From Saccharicrinis fermentans DSM 9555 = JCM 21142 (lineage in GTDB: Bacteria; Bacteroidota; Bacteroidia; Bacteroidales; Marinilabiliaceae), in assembly GCF_000517085.1 (NCBI RefSeq), contig NZ_KI912107.1:256425-320424 (forward strand): a stretch of DNA of 64,000 nucleotides, given 5' to 3'. This document shows positions 17,859 through 27,583 of the stretch, piece after piece. Made by a program: the position numbers and the translations under genes. Each line of letters begins with the position of its first letter. Within the stretch, counting starts at the first letter, position 1. The notes under the pieces were generated by a model. It made no database searches. It saw only the letters and a program-made list of their open reading frames with translations, and had not been told where the DNA came from.

Positions 17859-18995
17859 ATGATAAAATTTTTAGATATACAAAAAATAACTTCGAGTTAT
17901 GAACCTGAGTTATCGGAATCTGTAAAAAAGGTTATTGATAGTGGTTGGTATCTTCAAGGAGAACAGGTGGCTTTGTTTGAAAAGGAGTATGCCACATTTA
18001 TCGGAACAGGAAATTGTATTGGAACAGCCAATGGATTGGATGCGCTTCGCTTGATTCTGAAAGCATATATTCAATTGGGTATCATGGAGCAGGGGGATGA
18101 GGTCATTGTACCTGCAAATACTTATATCGCTTCTATTTTAGCTATCACAGATAATGGATTGGTACCAGTGTTGGTGGAGCCTGATGAAAATACGTATAAC
18201 CTGAATCTTTCTTTGGTAGAACAGCATATCACAAAAAAAACCAAAGCCATCATGGTGGTGCATTTATATGGTCAAATATGCTGGAACAAGGATATCAGGG
18301 AGCTGGCTGATAAATATCAACTGAAGATTGTTGAGGATAATGCACAGGCAGCTGGAGCAATGAGTGTTTCATCAGTCAGAAGTGGTGCGCTAGGTGATGC
18401 TGCAGCACATAGTTTTTATCCGGGTAAGAACCTAGGAGCTTTGGGTGATGGGGGAGCTGTAACTACCAACGATAGTGAATTGGCCACTGTAATTAGGGCA
18501 CTGGGGAATTATGGTTCTATTCAAAAATATGTCAATGACTACCAAGGTCTGAATTCAAGGTTGGATGAGATGCATGCGACTATTTTAAGGGTGAAGCTTA
18601 AAAAACTTGATGACGATAATATGCATAGAAGAGAAATCGCACAATTCTACATGAATCATATCCAAAATACGGATGTGAAACTGCCTCTGGTGGATGGAAG
18701 TGCTCAGGTGAATGATCAATTGGGGCATGTATGGCACCTCTTTGTTATAAGGCATCGTAAGCGTGATCTATTACAAAAATATTTGGCTGATAAGCAAATA
18801 CAAACACTTATCCATTATCCCATACCACCGCATCAACAAAAGGCATATCCACAACTTAACCATCTTACATACCCAATTACCGAAATGATACATCGTGAAG
18901 TATTAAGCTTGCCAATTAGTCAGGTGATGACTATCGACGAAGCTAAAATCGTGGCGTCGGCTATTAATACATTTAACCTGAGTGTTCATTGCTAA
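17859..18995 (+). CDS. dTDP-3-keto-6-deoxyhexose aminotransferase (FdtB/QdtB-like, DegT family)
   Basis: PLP-dependent sugar aminotransferase of 378 aa. ATG at 17859 ([10 protein letters not shown]) is the family-typical start; the frame is open upstream to 17808. Motifs: [13 protein letters not shown] for phosphate binding, [10 protein letters not shown] with the conserved Asp, and [17 protein letters not shown], where the Lys forms the Schiff base. The sequence is a close fit to FdtB-type enzymes that transaminate the product of FdtA. It lies 3.5 kb downstream of the two FdtA-like genes in the same run. Confidence 0.9.
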   Translation: MIKFLDIQKITSSYEPELSESVKKVIDSGWYLQGEQVALFEKEYATFIGTGNCIGTANGLDALRLILKAYIQLGIMEQGDEVIVPANTYIASILAITDNGLVPVLVEPDENTYNLNLSLVEQHITKKTKAIMVVHLYGQICWNKDIRELADKYQLKIVEDNAQAAGAMSVSSVRSGALGDAAAHSFYPGKNLGALGDGGAVTTNDSELATVIRALGNYGSIQKYVNDYQGLNSRLDEMHATILRVKLKKLDDDNMHRREIAQFYMNHIQNTDVKLPLVDGSAQVNDQLGHVWHLFVIRHRKRDLLQKYLADKQIQTLIHYPIPPHQQKAYPQLNHLTYPITEMIHREVLSLPISQVMTIDEAKIVASAINTFNLSVHC

Positions 18996-20601
18996 AAAAA
19001 TAAATTTGAAAAAAAATATAGGTACAGTTGGTACGCATGAGCAAAATGAGTCGGAGGACGGTGCGCATCATAGGGGGTATGCTGATTCAAGCCAAGAGAA
19101 TTCCTCTCAGGAGGAGGAGAAGGATAAGTCTTCCTATCGTCAGATATTTAAGGCTACCTCCTTGTTCGGAGGTGTACAGGTAATAAATATCTTGGTGGGA
19201 GTGGTAAGGGTAAAGCTTATTGCTATCCTACTGGGAGCTACAGGTGTGGGTATTATGGGATTGTTCAATGCTCCTTTGCAATTGATCATATCGGTGGCTG
19301 GATTGGGGATTTCGCTCAGTGCCGTTCGTGATATTTCTGCGGTGCATGGTAAAGGAGATAAAGTTGGACTAGCTAAAATTATAACTGTACTTAAAAGATG
19401 GACCTGGTTTACTGGTGCGCTTGCCGCTATTATTACACTATCCCTTGCCCCTTTATTGAGTAAATGGTCTTTCGGGAATAGTGAATATACCTGGGCTTTT
19501 GTGTGGCTATCAATTACATTACTGCTGCAGGCCATCAGTGATGGACAAAAAGCCATTTTACAAGGTACCCGACGGCTGCAGGATTTGGCCAAGGCCGGCG
19601 TTATTGGTTCTGTGTTAGGACTCGTAACATCTATACCTCTCTATTATTTTTATGGACTTAAGGGTATTGTGCCTTCGTTTTTGATAACAGGCGTTACTGT
19701 ACTATTTTTGACATGGTACTTTTCACGCAAGGTTAAAATTGAGAAGGTCAGCCTAAGCAGAAAGGAGACATGGGTGCACGGAACAGGCATGGCAAAACTT
19801 GGTATATCCATGACCTTAGCTGGTTTTATAGCTACCTTGACAACCTATATACTCAACGCGTATATTAGTAATAGAGGCGGCGTGGAACAAGTGGGCCTTT
19901 ATAATGCAGGATGGGGTGTGGTTGGACAGTATACAGGCATTGTATTTACGGCAATGGCTACCGATTATTTTCCTCGTTTATCAGCCATTCATGCAGATAA
20001 TCTACAAATGAAAAAGCTGGTGAGCCAGCAGGCAGAGACAGCCCTGTTGATCATGGCACCTTTACTTGCTTTATTAATTGTTACCATGCCTTTTGTAATT
20101 AGACTATTATATACGGCTGATTTCTTGCCCATTGTTATGTTTGCTAATCTAACTGTGTTAGGTATGCAGTTTAAGGCGGTATCCTGGTCTATGGGTTATG
20201 TGTTTTTGGCCAAGGGAGATGGCCGTCTATTCCTAATTCTTGAAGTTGTTTCTGGGTCTATCATGTTGGGAATGAATTTGTTGTTTTATCAGATGTACGG
20301 ACTAAATGGTCTTGGTATTTCTTTTATCTTAACATTTTTGATGGGTGGAAGCATGTCTTTTGTTATTCTGAAAAGAAAATATCAATTTGGCTTTCCAAAA
20401 AAGTTTTATGGCAGGTTCTTGATATCCTATAGTTTTGTTGTGGTCTCTTTTTTAACTGTCTTTATGACCGATGATTTCATGAAATATGTGGTGGGAATTA
20501 TTTTACTGTTGCTTACTTCTTATTATTCTTATTATAAACTCAATCAATTAATGGATATTAAACAGTTGGTGCTCAATAAAATAAAAAAAAGAATTAATTA
20601 G
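18982..20601 (+). CDS. wzx: O-antigen/polysaccharide flippase (Wzx)
   Basis: Polytopic membrane protein of about 500-539 aa, resembling the WzxE-type O-antigen translocases, with an early [19 protein letters not shown] segment and about 12 membrane spans. The first 50 residues are polar and acidic ([19 protein letters not shown]), an unusual cytoplasmic extension. The listed GTG start overlaps the aminotransferase stop by 14 nt; TTG at 19006 is possible. It should flip undecaprenyl-linked repeats and is the second flippase in the locus. Confidence 0.88.
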   Translation: MFIAKKINLKKNIGTVGTHEQNESEDGAHHRGYADSSQENSSQEEEKDKSSYRQIFKATSLFGGVQVINILVGVVRVKLIAILLGATGVGIMGLFNAPLQLIISVAGLGISLSAVRDISAVHGKGDKVGLAKIITVLKRWTWFTGALAAIITLSLAPLLSKWSFGNSEYTWAFVWLSITLLLQAISDGQKAILQGTRRLQDLAKAGVIGSVLGLVTSIPLYYFYGLKGIVPSFLITGVTVLFLTWYFSRKVKIEKVSLSRKETWVHGTGMAKLGISMTLAGFIATLTTYILNAYISNRGGVEQVGLYNAGWGVVGQYTGIVFTAMATDYFPRLSAIHADNLQMKKLVSQQAETALLIMAPLLALLIVTMPFVIRLLYTADFLPIVMFANLTVLGMQFKAVSWSMGYVFLAKGDGRLFLILEVVSGSIMLGMNLLFYQMYGLNGLGISFILTFLMGGSMSFVILKRKYQFGFPKKFYGRFLISYSFVVVSFLTVFMTDDFMKYVVGIILLLLTSYYSYYKLNQLMDIKQLVLNKIKKRIN

Positions 20602-20696
20602 CATAATTATAGTTCGTAACAGCTTCTTTACTTAAGCTGACCCTCTCATTATTATCTGCATGAATCGCTTATTTGATATTGAAAACTGATTTTACT

Positions 20697-21725
20697 ATGA
20701 TACGTCTTTCCGTAATACTTCCCATGTATAATGTTGAACCTTATGTTGAGAGGTGTATACGTAGTCTCGAGAATCAGGATATTCCCTATGATGAGTATGA
20801 GATTATTTGTGTGAATGATGGATCACCTGATCATTGTAAGCAATTGATAGAGAGGTTGCAACGAGAATTTAGTAATATTGTTTTGATAGATCAGGTAAAC
20901 CAAGGAGTTTCAAAAGCCAGAAATAATGGTATGGATCATGCTAAAGGTAAATATGTGTTATTTGTTGATCCTGATGATTTTGTTGATGCCAATAGTTTGG
21001 GGCGTATATTGACTTATGCTGAGCAGCAAAATACGCAAGTTACTTTTCTTGGTTTTTCCATACTAGACGAATATAATCATGTGCAGCATCAGGTTTTTAG
21101 TGAACAATTGGTAGGTAAGGTGTATCCTGGAACGGAGGCTTACCACGCTTCTCGTCAATCAGATCCTCCGGATCCCGATAGAATATGGGCCATATTGTTC
21201 GATCGTGAATTCATGAATAAAAACAAATTAAGGTTTATTCCTAATATTCCTTATCTGGAGGATGGAGAGTTTTTGGTGCGTATCATGTTTTTAGCTTCCA
21301 AATGTAATTTTGAAGGCAAGTCTTTTTTACAACGTACTACTAGGCCAGGCTCTGCTACTCATTCGAATTTGTTTAATACAGAACGGGCGGTCAACGGATT
21401 TTTAATTGCCGCTCACAATCTAATGAATTTTAGAAGTGTACAAAGTTTGTTGAATAAAGATGTGGAATTTATCAATCAATCCATTGTTAAATTTGTTATC
21501 CTATCCATTCATTCGGTTGTGGGGATTACCAGATTGACCAAAATTTTTAAAATAAACAGCATGTTGAAACATAAAGGACTGGGAAAGCTTGAAATTAACG
21601 GCTGTAGTCGATTTTATACTTCATTGGGGCGCTTGTATAATATTTCTCCCTTCCTTTTGTATGCTTACTTATCCCTTAGATCGGTGGGTATATTCAGTAA
21701 AAAATTCTCTAAAAAGCAATTATAG
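20697..21725 (+). CDS. Glycosyltransferase family 2
   Basis: GT-A glycosyltransferase of 342 aa from ATG 20697 (MIRLSVILPMYNVEPYV), the family-typical start; the frame extends upstream to 20673. Landmarks are CVNDGSPDHC, then KARNNGMDHAKGKYVLFVDPDDFVD with the DxDD metal site near residue 90, and YLEDGEFLVRI with the acidic ED pair. It resembles the WcaA/EpsJ-like enzymes of exopolysaccharide loci. It is followed directly by a GT4 gene starting at the next base. Confidence 0.92.
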   Translation: MIRLSVILPMYNVEPYVERCIRSLENQDIPYDEYEIICVNDGSPDHCKQLIERLQREFSNIVLIDQVNQGVSKARNNGMDHAKGKYVLFVDPDDFVDANSLGRILTYAEQQNTQVTFLGFSILDEYNHVQHQVFSEQLVGKVYPGTEAYHASRQSDPPDPDRIWAILFDREFMNKNKLRFIPNIPYLEDGEFLVRIMFLASKCNFEGKSFLQRTTRPGSATHSNLFNTERAVNGFLIAAHNLMNFRSVQSLLNKDVEFINQSIVKFVILSIHSVVGITRLTKIFKINSMLKHKGLGKLEINGCSRFYTSLGRLYNISPFLLYAYLSLRSVGIFSKKFSKKQL

Positions 21726-22850
21726 GTGAATATCTTGTTTGTATACCAAAATTGGCTAAACCCCAATAGGGGTGGGGTTGGACGGGTTGCCGATTCTTTA
21801 GCTATGTACTTGGTGCAAAATGGCCATAGGGTTTATTATTTAATGCATGAGTATGATGAAAATGATACGTATAAGTTTCCGGCACAAATATTTACCTTAC
21901 CTCATGGCGATTTTTTTTCGGCCACAAATGTGCAGTTTTATCACCATGTTTTACATGAAAAGCACATCGATATTGTACTTAACCACGATGCTTCCAATGA
22001 AAGATCTAAATTTTGGTTAGAGACAGGAGCTAGTAAAGCCCGTAAGGTATCCTTGTATCACACTGATCCATTGCATGGTTTAAACCGAAATATGCGTCTG
22101 GGTAAGGTAGTGCAGATATGTGTAAAAGCACTTAAAATATTTGGGTATAGAAAAGTGATTGGTACTTTATTGAAAAACAGTGATAAACTGGTTCTTTTAT
22201 CTCAAGAGTTTAAAAAGAATATGTCCAAAGAGCTAAAAATAAATTCTTCAAAAATAGTAGCTATTAGCAACCCTTGTGTGTTTGAGGAAGTGAAGTTCAA
22301 TAATCCTAAGAAAAAACAAATTCTCTTTGTGGGAAGATTGGATTGGTCCTCAAAACGACCAGATATAATGTTACGTATATGGTCACATTTATACCGTATT
22401 TATTCAGATTGGGAATTGTTAGTTTTAGGAGATGGTCCCGATCGCGTGAAAACACAGGAATTAGCCAGGGAACTAAAATTAGAACGTATTTTTTTTAAGG
22501 GCTTTGTAAAGCCTGAACCCTTTTATAAAGAGGCTTCTATTATATGTTTGACATCCGATTATGAGGGTTTTGGACTTGTGATGCCGGAAGCCATGCAGTA
22601 TGGTGTAGTGCCCATTGCTTTTAATAATTGGCCTTCATTGAAGGATATCGTTGTGGATGGAGAAAATGGTGTAATAGCAAGACAGAATGATATACCTGAT
22701 TTTGTAGCTAAATTGGAGTTGTTGATGTCCGATGCGACTCAGCGAGCTAGCATAGCATTGCGGGCGAAAGATTCTGTAAAGAAATTTCATATAGGGGTGA
22801 TTGGACCTCAGTGGATTGAATTGTTTAAAACAAGTATTAAAAATGGCTGA
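21726..22850 (+). CDS. Glycosyltransferase family 4
   Basis: GT-B enzyme of 374 aa starting with GTG immediately after the previous stop. The N-terminal acceptor domain starts NILFVYQNWLNPNRGGVGRV. The donor domain begins FVGRLDWSSKRPDI near residue 200 and carries the EX7E motif in SDYEGFGLVMPEAMQYG near 282. It probably adds one residue to the repeat unit. The stop overlaps the next gene's start by 8 nt, so the two are translationally coupled. Confidence 0.92.
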   Translation: MNILFVYQNWLNPNRGGVGRVADSLAMYLVQNGHRVYYLMHEYDENDTYKFPAQIFTLPHGDFFSATNVQFYHHVLHEKHIDIVLNHDASNERSKFWLETGASKARKVSLYHTDPLHGLNRNMRLGKVVQICVKALKIFGYRKVIGTLLKNSDKLVLLSQEFKKNMSKELKINSSKIVAISNPCVFEEVKFNNPKKKQILFVGRLDWSSKRPDIMLRIWSHLYRIYSDWELLVLGDGPDRVKTQELARELKLERIFFKGFVKPEPFYKEASIICLTSDYEGFGLVMPEAMQYGVVPIAFNNWPSLKDIVVDGENGVIARQNDIPDFVAKLELLMSDATQRASIALRAKDSVKKFHIGVIGPQWIELFKTSIKNG

Positions 22851-23949
22851 ATCAAAGAAGATTTTATTGGTATCAAATGGATTTTTTCCGGAAATATCGC
22901 CGCGTAGTTATCGTGTAACAGAATTAGCGAAGGAATTTTGTCGTCAGGGGCATGAAGTCACCGTTATTTCAAAATACCGAGATCATGACTATACCGAGTT
23001 TCTAAAAGCGTATCCAATACAGCTGAAGATGTGGCCAAAGTCAATATTAAAAGCTTTGCCTAGTTCCCAAAACAGAATTGTTTCATTGGTGTACAGTATT
23101 ATTTCTCGTTTGTTGCTGATGTTTTTGGAATATCCCACCATTGAGGATATGTTTCGGGTTAAGACAATGCTTAAAAAAGAAAACGGGTATGATTTGTTGA
23201 TTTCCTTTGCAGTTCCGCACCCTGTTCACTGGGGGGTTGCCTGGGCCAGGAAAGAAAAACATACCATTGCGAAAAAGTGGGTTGCCGATTGTGGGGATCC
23301 ATATATGGGAGATGTACTGGATACCTTTCGTAAACTTTTTTACTTTGGTTTTTTTGAGAAGTGGTGGGGTCGGAAGGCCGAATACATAGCCATTCCCATA
23401 GAGTCAGCTATCAAGGCTTATTATCCGCAGTTTCATAGTAAAATAAAAATTATACCCCAAGGTTTTTTGTTTGACTTGCAAACAACTCATGCCGAAAGTG
23501 CAGGTCGTAGTATTCCTACATTCGCCTATGCAGGTGGTTTTATACCCGGAGTGCGTGACCCACAACCCCTGTTGGAATATCTTGTCTCGTTGGATCTTCC
23601 TTTTAAATTTTTGATTTATACCAATTCAACAGCTATGCTGGATGGATATATGGATCGCTTAAAAGATAAAATGGAGGTGTCTGGCTACATACCCAGAGCA
23701 GCGCTCATGAAAATATTGAAGACAATGGATTTCTTAGTTAATTTTGATAATAATACACTGTTGAATTCGCCCAGTAAATTGATTGATTATGCGATTGTTA
23801 ATAAACCGGTTTTGAATATAGGTCGTGATTTTGACGCTCAAAAGGTGCATCGTTTTTTAATGGGAGATTATACCGATAGCATGGCCTTGCCTAATCCCGA
23901 GCAGTACCATATCTCTAATGTATCGAAACAATTTCTCGATCTAATTTAA
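22843..23949 (+). CDS. GT4-like glycosyltransferase
   Basis: Predicted GT-B glycosyltransferase of 368 aa. ATG at 22843 (MAESKKILLVSNGFFPE) begins the usual Rossmann segment and overlaps the previous stop as ATGGCTGA. The glycine-rich loop is replaced by FPEISPRSYRVTELAKEF, as in WbuB-like and other family 4 members. The donor half contains FAYAGGFIPGVRDP near residue 228 and SPSKLIDYAIVNKPVL near 307, but no clear EX7E motif. Acceptor and donor are unknown. Confidence 0.8.
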   Translation: MAESKKILLVSNGFFPEISPRSYRVTELAKEFCRQGHEVTVISKYRDHDYTEFLKAYPIQLKMWPKSILKALPSSQNRIVSLVYSIISRLLLMFLEYPTIEDMFRVKTMLKKENGYDLLISFAVPHPVHWGVAWARKEKHTIAKKWVADCGDPYMGDVLDTFRKLFYFGFFEKWWGRKAEYIAIPIESAIKAYYPQFHSKIKIIPQGFLFDLQTTHAESAGRSIPTFAYAGGFIPGVRDPQPLLEYLVSLDLPFKFLIYTNSTAMLDGYMDRLKDKMEVSGYIPRAALMKILKTMDFLVNFDNNTLLNSPSKLIDYAIVNKPVLNIGRDFDAQKVHRFLMGDYTDSMALPNPEQYHISNVSKQFLDLI

Positions 23950-23966
23950 TAAAGTACATTAAAAGC

Positions 23967-25226
23967 ATGAATAATTATTTAGATGACTATTGGCATTCTA
24001 ACGTTAAAAACACCAGGTACTATCTAATATTATTTATTATATGGCCTTTCTTGGCTTTTATTTTGGCTTTAACGAATTATAGTCAACGGGAAGCTAAAAA
24101 TGTGGTTTATCTGTTCTTGATCTATTATGGAGCAACCAATGTGGTAGATATAGGTTATTATATTGATGCGGCAGGTTACGCTCTTCAGTTGGAAAGAAAT
24201 AGTCAACTGCCTTTTTCTCATTTGTTTGAAATTTTTACCAATCTTTACTCTGATCGTGATTCTATTGATCTGTTGGAACCTTTGCTGTCTTTTTTTGTGT
24301 CACGATTTACAACAGATCATAGAGCCTTATTTGCTGTATTTGCTGCTATCTTTGGATTTTTTTACTTAGGTACTATTAATAAGTTGCACGATGTGTTTCG
24401 TAAAAATCCTAATCTGGATGCACTGATTATGTTGGCTTTCTTTGCTATGCTGTTGCCCGTGATGGCTATTTCTGGTTTTAGAATGTGGACCGCGGCGTGG
24501 ATTTTTGTATATGGTGGATATCATGTGGTGGTAAAAAAGGATATGCGCTATTTAATCTTAACTTTTGCTGCCATATTTGTTCATTGGAGTTTTTTTATGG
24601 CCAATGGCTTGTTAATCATATATGTATTGGTCGGAAATCGGGAGGTTATTTATATCCCTTTAACCATATTGTCGTTTATTGTTCCCTACGTGATTGCTCC
24701 TTTTATGACACTTATTTCTCTTCGGATGGGAGGTGTGTTTCAAGATAGATATTCTATGTATTCTGATGAATCATACGCACAGGGCGTTCAAGAACAGCTC
24801 CAGGAGGCGGCCTGGTTTATGACCTTGGGAACCGATATGGTATTGTATTTTTTATTACTGGCTTTGGTGGTAATACGATATAAGTTCAGCCATATCATGA
24901 GCGGTAAAGGAGAGAAAAGTCTTTTCTGTTTTAGTCTGTTGATGCTGACTTTTGTGAATTTTGGAAAAACATTGCCTTCGCTTGGCGGAAGATTCCAACT
25001 GGTCTTTTTTCTGTTTGCGACCATGTATGTTTTTCTTTTTTTTACCAAAAAATCAGGAGGTAAACGTATTAGCTATCTGACGGCCATTGGCTTGTTTCCC
25101 ATGCTGGTGCATTCTGCCGTGGTCTTTCGACAGGGTTCTGATACTTTGAATGCTTGGCTTTTTGCTCCTGGTTTAGGTATCCCATTTTTTGTGCAAGAAT
25201 TGTCGCTGGCTCTTGTATTGTTTTAA
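23967..25226 (+). CDS. EpsG-like polysaccharide polymerase (Wzy)
   Basis: Polytopic inner-membrane protein of 419 aa with about 10-11 predicted spans, starting YYLILFIIWPFLAFILAL. The pattern of an early YYIDAAGYALQL loop, a large loop near residues 90-120, and SGFRMWTAAWIFVYGGY in the middle is that of the EpsG family, whose members are taken to be Wzy-type polymerases. It is the only good polymerase candidate in the window and sits among glycosyltransferase genes, 18 nt after the previous stop. Confidence 0.82.
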   Translation: MNNYLDDYWHSNVKNTRYYLILFIIWPFLAFILALTNYSQREAKNVVYLFLIYYGATNVVDIGYYIDAAGYALQLERNSQLPFSHLFEIFTNLYSDRDSIDLLEPLLSFFVSRFTTDHRALFAVFAAIFGFFYLGTINKLHDVFRKNPNLDALIMLAFFAMLLPVMAISGFRMWTAAWIFVYGGYHVVVKKDMRYLILTFAAIFVHWSFFMANGLLIIYVLVGNREVIYIPLTILSFIVPYVIAPFMTLISLRMGGVFQDRYSMYSDESYAQGVQEQLQEAAWFMTLGTDMVLYFLLLALVVIRYKFSHIMSGKGEKSLFCFSLLMLTFVNFGKTLPSLGGRFQLVFFLFATMYVFLFFTKKSGGKRISYLTAIGLFPMLVHSAVVFRQGSDTLNAWLFAPGLGIPFFVQELSLALVLF

Positions 25227-25244
25227 TTACAAATTTTATAGTCA

Positions 25245-26381
25245 ATGATTGGAAAAATACTATCACCTTCCACACGCAGACATATATCTAATATTCCGGG
25301 TTTTAATATCAGGAGAAAACTTCTGGTGATTGAGTCAGATGACTGGGGTAGCGTACGAATGCCTGGTGTGCAAGCGTTTGATAATTTGATGAATGCGGGT
25401 ATCGACTTGGTGTCTGACGAAGGGTTTAGGTTTAACAAATATGACTCTTTAGCTACGTCTGATGATTTGTCCTTTCTACTGGAGCTTTTGTCGTCGTTTA
25501 AAGATTGTACCAATAGGCCAGCCGTGCTGACACCGGTTTCGGTGATGGCAAACCCTAATTTTGAACAAATCAAAGAGAATGGTTTTAATACTTATAGCTT
25601 TGAGCCATTTACCGAAACATTAAACAGGTATCAGGGTTGTGAGTCTTCTTATGCTTTATGGTTGCAAGGGATAGAAAATAGATTGTTTGTGCCTCAGTTT
25701 CATGGACGCGAACACTTGAATGTTTTGCCCTGGTTGAGGGCTCTTAAAAGTGGGCATAAAAATACTCTTTTGGCCTTTGATAACCAATTGTGGGGTATTT
25801 CTACTGCGCAAGATCCGGATATTGGTTTGGAGTATCAAGCCGCTTTTGATTTTAGACAAGTGGAAGATCTTGAATATCAAAAGGAGGTTATTCGCACAGG
25901 ACTTGATCTGTTTGAACAACTTTTGGGTTATAGAGCTTCTTTCTTTGTTCCACCCAACGGTCCGTTTAGTAAAAAACTTGAAGAATCATGCGTTAGCTCG
26001 GGTATTAAGTTTTTGTCAACCTCAAAGGTTCAGGATGAACCTGTTGGTAATGGTAAGACCAATAAAAGAATTCATTGGTCGGGACAGAAAAGTAAGAATG
26101 GCTTAATTTATCTCACTAGAAATTGTTTTTTTGAACCCAGTGATTCCGGCAAAGACTGGGTTGATAGTTGTTTATCTGAAATAGCCAGTGCATTTAAATG
26201 GCGAAAACCTGCTGTGATTAGTTCCCATAGGGTCAATTATGTAGGAGGATTGGATGTGCAAAATCGTAGTAGAGGCTTAAAACAATTGGAGCAACTACTT
26301 AAACAGATCACAAAAACGTGGCCTGATGTGGAATTTATTACTTCTGAAGAATTAGGTAAAATTGTTGCCAATGGGTCTTAA
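25245..26381 (+). CDS. Polysaccharide deacetylase-like protein, tandem copy 1
   Basis: Predicted cytoplasmic (beta/alpha) barrel protein of 378 aa related to the glycoside hydrolase/deacetylase superfamily. Candidate catalytic segments are VIESDDWGSVRMP near residue 30 (Asp-Asp pair), PQFHGREHLNV near 150 (two His), FVPPNGPF near 233, and SSHRVNYVGGL near 330. It is not a classical NodB protein, so the reaction is inferred only from the fold. It is followed by a paralog with the same segments in the same order, overlapping it by 11 nt. Confidence 0.75.
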   Translation: MIGKILSPSTRRHISNIPGFNIRRKLLVIESDDWGSVRMPGVQAFDNLMNAGIDLVSDEGFRFNKYDSLATSDDLSFLLELLSSFKDCTNRPAVLTPVSVMANPNFEQIKENGFNTYSFEPFTETLNRYQGCESSYALWLQGIENRLFVPQFHGREHLNVLPWLRALKSGHKNTLLAFDNQLWGISTAQDPDIGLEYQAAFDFRQVEDLEYQKEVIRTGLDLFEQLLGYRASFFVPPNGPFSKKLEESCVSSGIKFLSTSKVQDEPVGNGKTNKRIHWSGQKSKNGLIYLTRNCFFEPSDSGKDWVDSCLSEIASAFKWRKPAVISSHRVNYVGGLDVQNRSRGLKQLEQLLKQITKTWPDVEFITSEELGKIVANGS

Positions 26382-27495
26382 TGTATCAAGAATAAAAAAA
26401 GTACTTTCGCAAAATGTGATCAATATTCCGGGCTTTCGGACCAAACGGAAAATTGTGGTTATTGAAAGCGACGATTGGGGAAGCATTCGTATGCCATCCA
26501 AACAGGTGTTGAATCGTTTCAAGGATAAAGGATTTGATATTGCAAATTCCGACTATAACAGGTTAGACACGCTGGAGAGTAATGATGACCTCCTTAGCTT
26601 GTTTCAAGTATTGAATTCACATATTGATTCAAAGGGGAATCCAGCAGTAATAACAGCCAATGTGGTGATGGGAAATCCTGATTTTGATAAGATCAGAGAG
26701 TCAGATTTCTCTCAATATTATGTTGAACCCGTGGCGAAAACCCTGGAGACATATCCGGGAAGAGACAGGGTGCTCTCCTTATGGAAAGAAGGGGACATAC
26801 AAAAAGTGTTTCATCCGCAGTTTCATGCCCGTGAACATGTGAATGTAATACGATGGATGGAAGCACTTCGAAAAAAAACTGCTGAGATCATGTTTACCTT
26901 CGAGCATCGCACGACTTTCTCTGGAGTGGGTGATTATAATTTTATGGAAGTTTTGGATTACAATACACCCAAAGATTTGGTTTTTATGAAGGAAAGTCTG
27001 CGTGAGGGATTGGATCTGTTCGCAGATACTTTTGGATTTAGATCTAAGTCTTTTATCCCTCCTTGTTATGCCTGGGATAGTCATGTTGAGAAGACATTGG
27101 CAGATAATGGGGTGAAATATATCCAAGGTTTGTTTGTACAGTCGGTTCCCACAGGTACGTTTGATGTATATGGTAAAAAATACCATTTTATGGGCAGTAA
27201 AAATAATTATGGGCAACGATATCTCATGCGTAACTGCTTTTTTGAGCCCTCCCTTGCTGCGGATAATAATTCAGTGGATGAATGTATACGGCGGATTGGT
27301 ATTGCATTTCAATGGAATAAACCGGCCATTATTAGTTCACATCGTATTAACTTTATGGGTTCGCTTGATCCTCAAAACAGAGAAGATAACCTGAAGCGGT
27401 TAAATGACTTGTTAGCAGGTATCCTCCGTCAATGGCCCGAAGTAGAATTTATGACATCAGATCAGTTGGGCGATATGATTGTGAACGGAGCGTAG
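26371..27495 (+). CDS. Polysaccharide deacetylase-like protein, tandem copy 2
   Basis: Paralog of the preceding gene, 374 aa from ATG 26371. By eye roughly 40-50% of positions agree, including INIPGFRTKRKIVVIESDDWGSI, HPQFHAREHVNV, MRNCFFEPS and SSHRINFMGSLDPQNR. The Asp pair and both His clusters are kept, so both copies look functional. Tandem duplication with divergence suggests two related substrates or positions. The next gene is 88 nt away. Confidence 0.75.
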   Translation: MGLNVSRIKKVLSQNVINIPGFRTKRKIVVIESDDWGSIRMPSKQVLNRFKDKGFDIANSDYNRLDTLESNDDLLSLFQVLNSHIDSKGNPAVITANVVMGNPDFDKIRESDFSQYYVEPVAKTLETYPGRDRVLSLWKEGDIQKVFHPQFHAREHVNVIRWMEALRKKTAEIMFTFEHRTTFSGVGDYNFMEVLDYNTPKDLVFMKESLREGLDLFADTFGFRSKSFIPPCYAWDSHVEKTLADNGVKYIQGLFVQSVPTGTFDVYGKKYHFMGSKNNYGQRYLMRNCFFEPSLAADNNSVDECIRRIGIAFQWNKPAIISSHRINFMGSLDPQNREDNLKRLNDLLAGILRQWPEVEFMTSDQLGDMIVNGA

Positions 27496-27583
27496 TGATG
27501 AGGTCTACTTTGTAAAGGGTGCTATTACCACATGTCGTTAGTCAACAGCTTTCTTCCTTCTTCAAAAAAATAAAACTGAAACC

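Noticed and set aside
18986-19150. Separate small acidic gene before the second flippase
   Set aside because: The acidic segment is in frame with the flippase and has no stop, so it is treated as an N-terminal extension.
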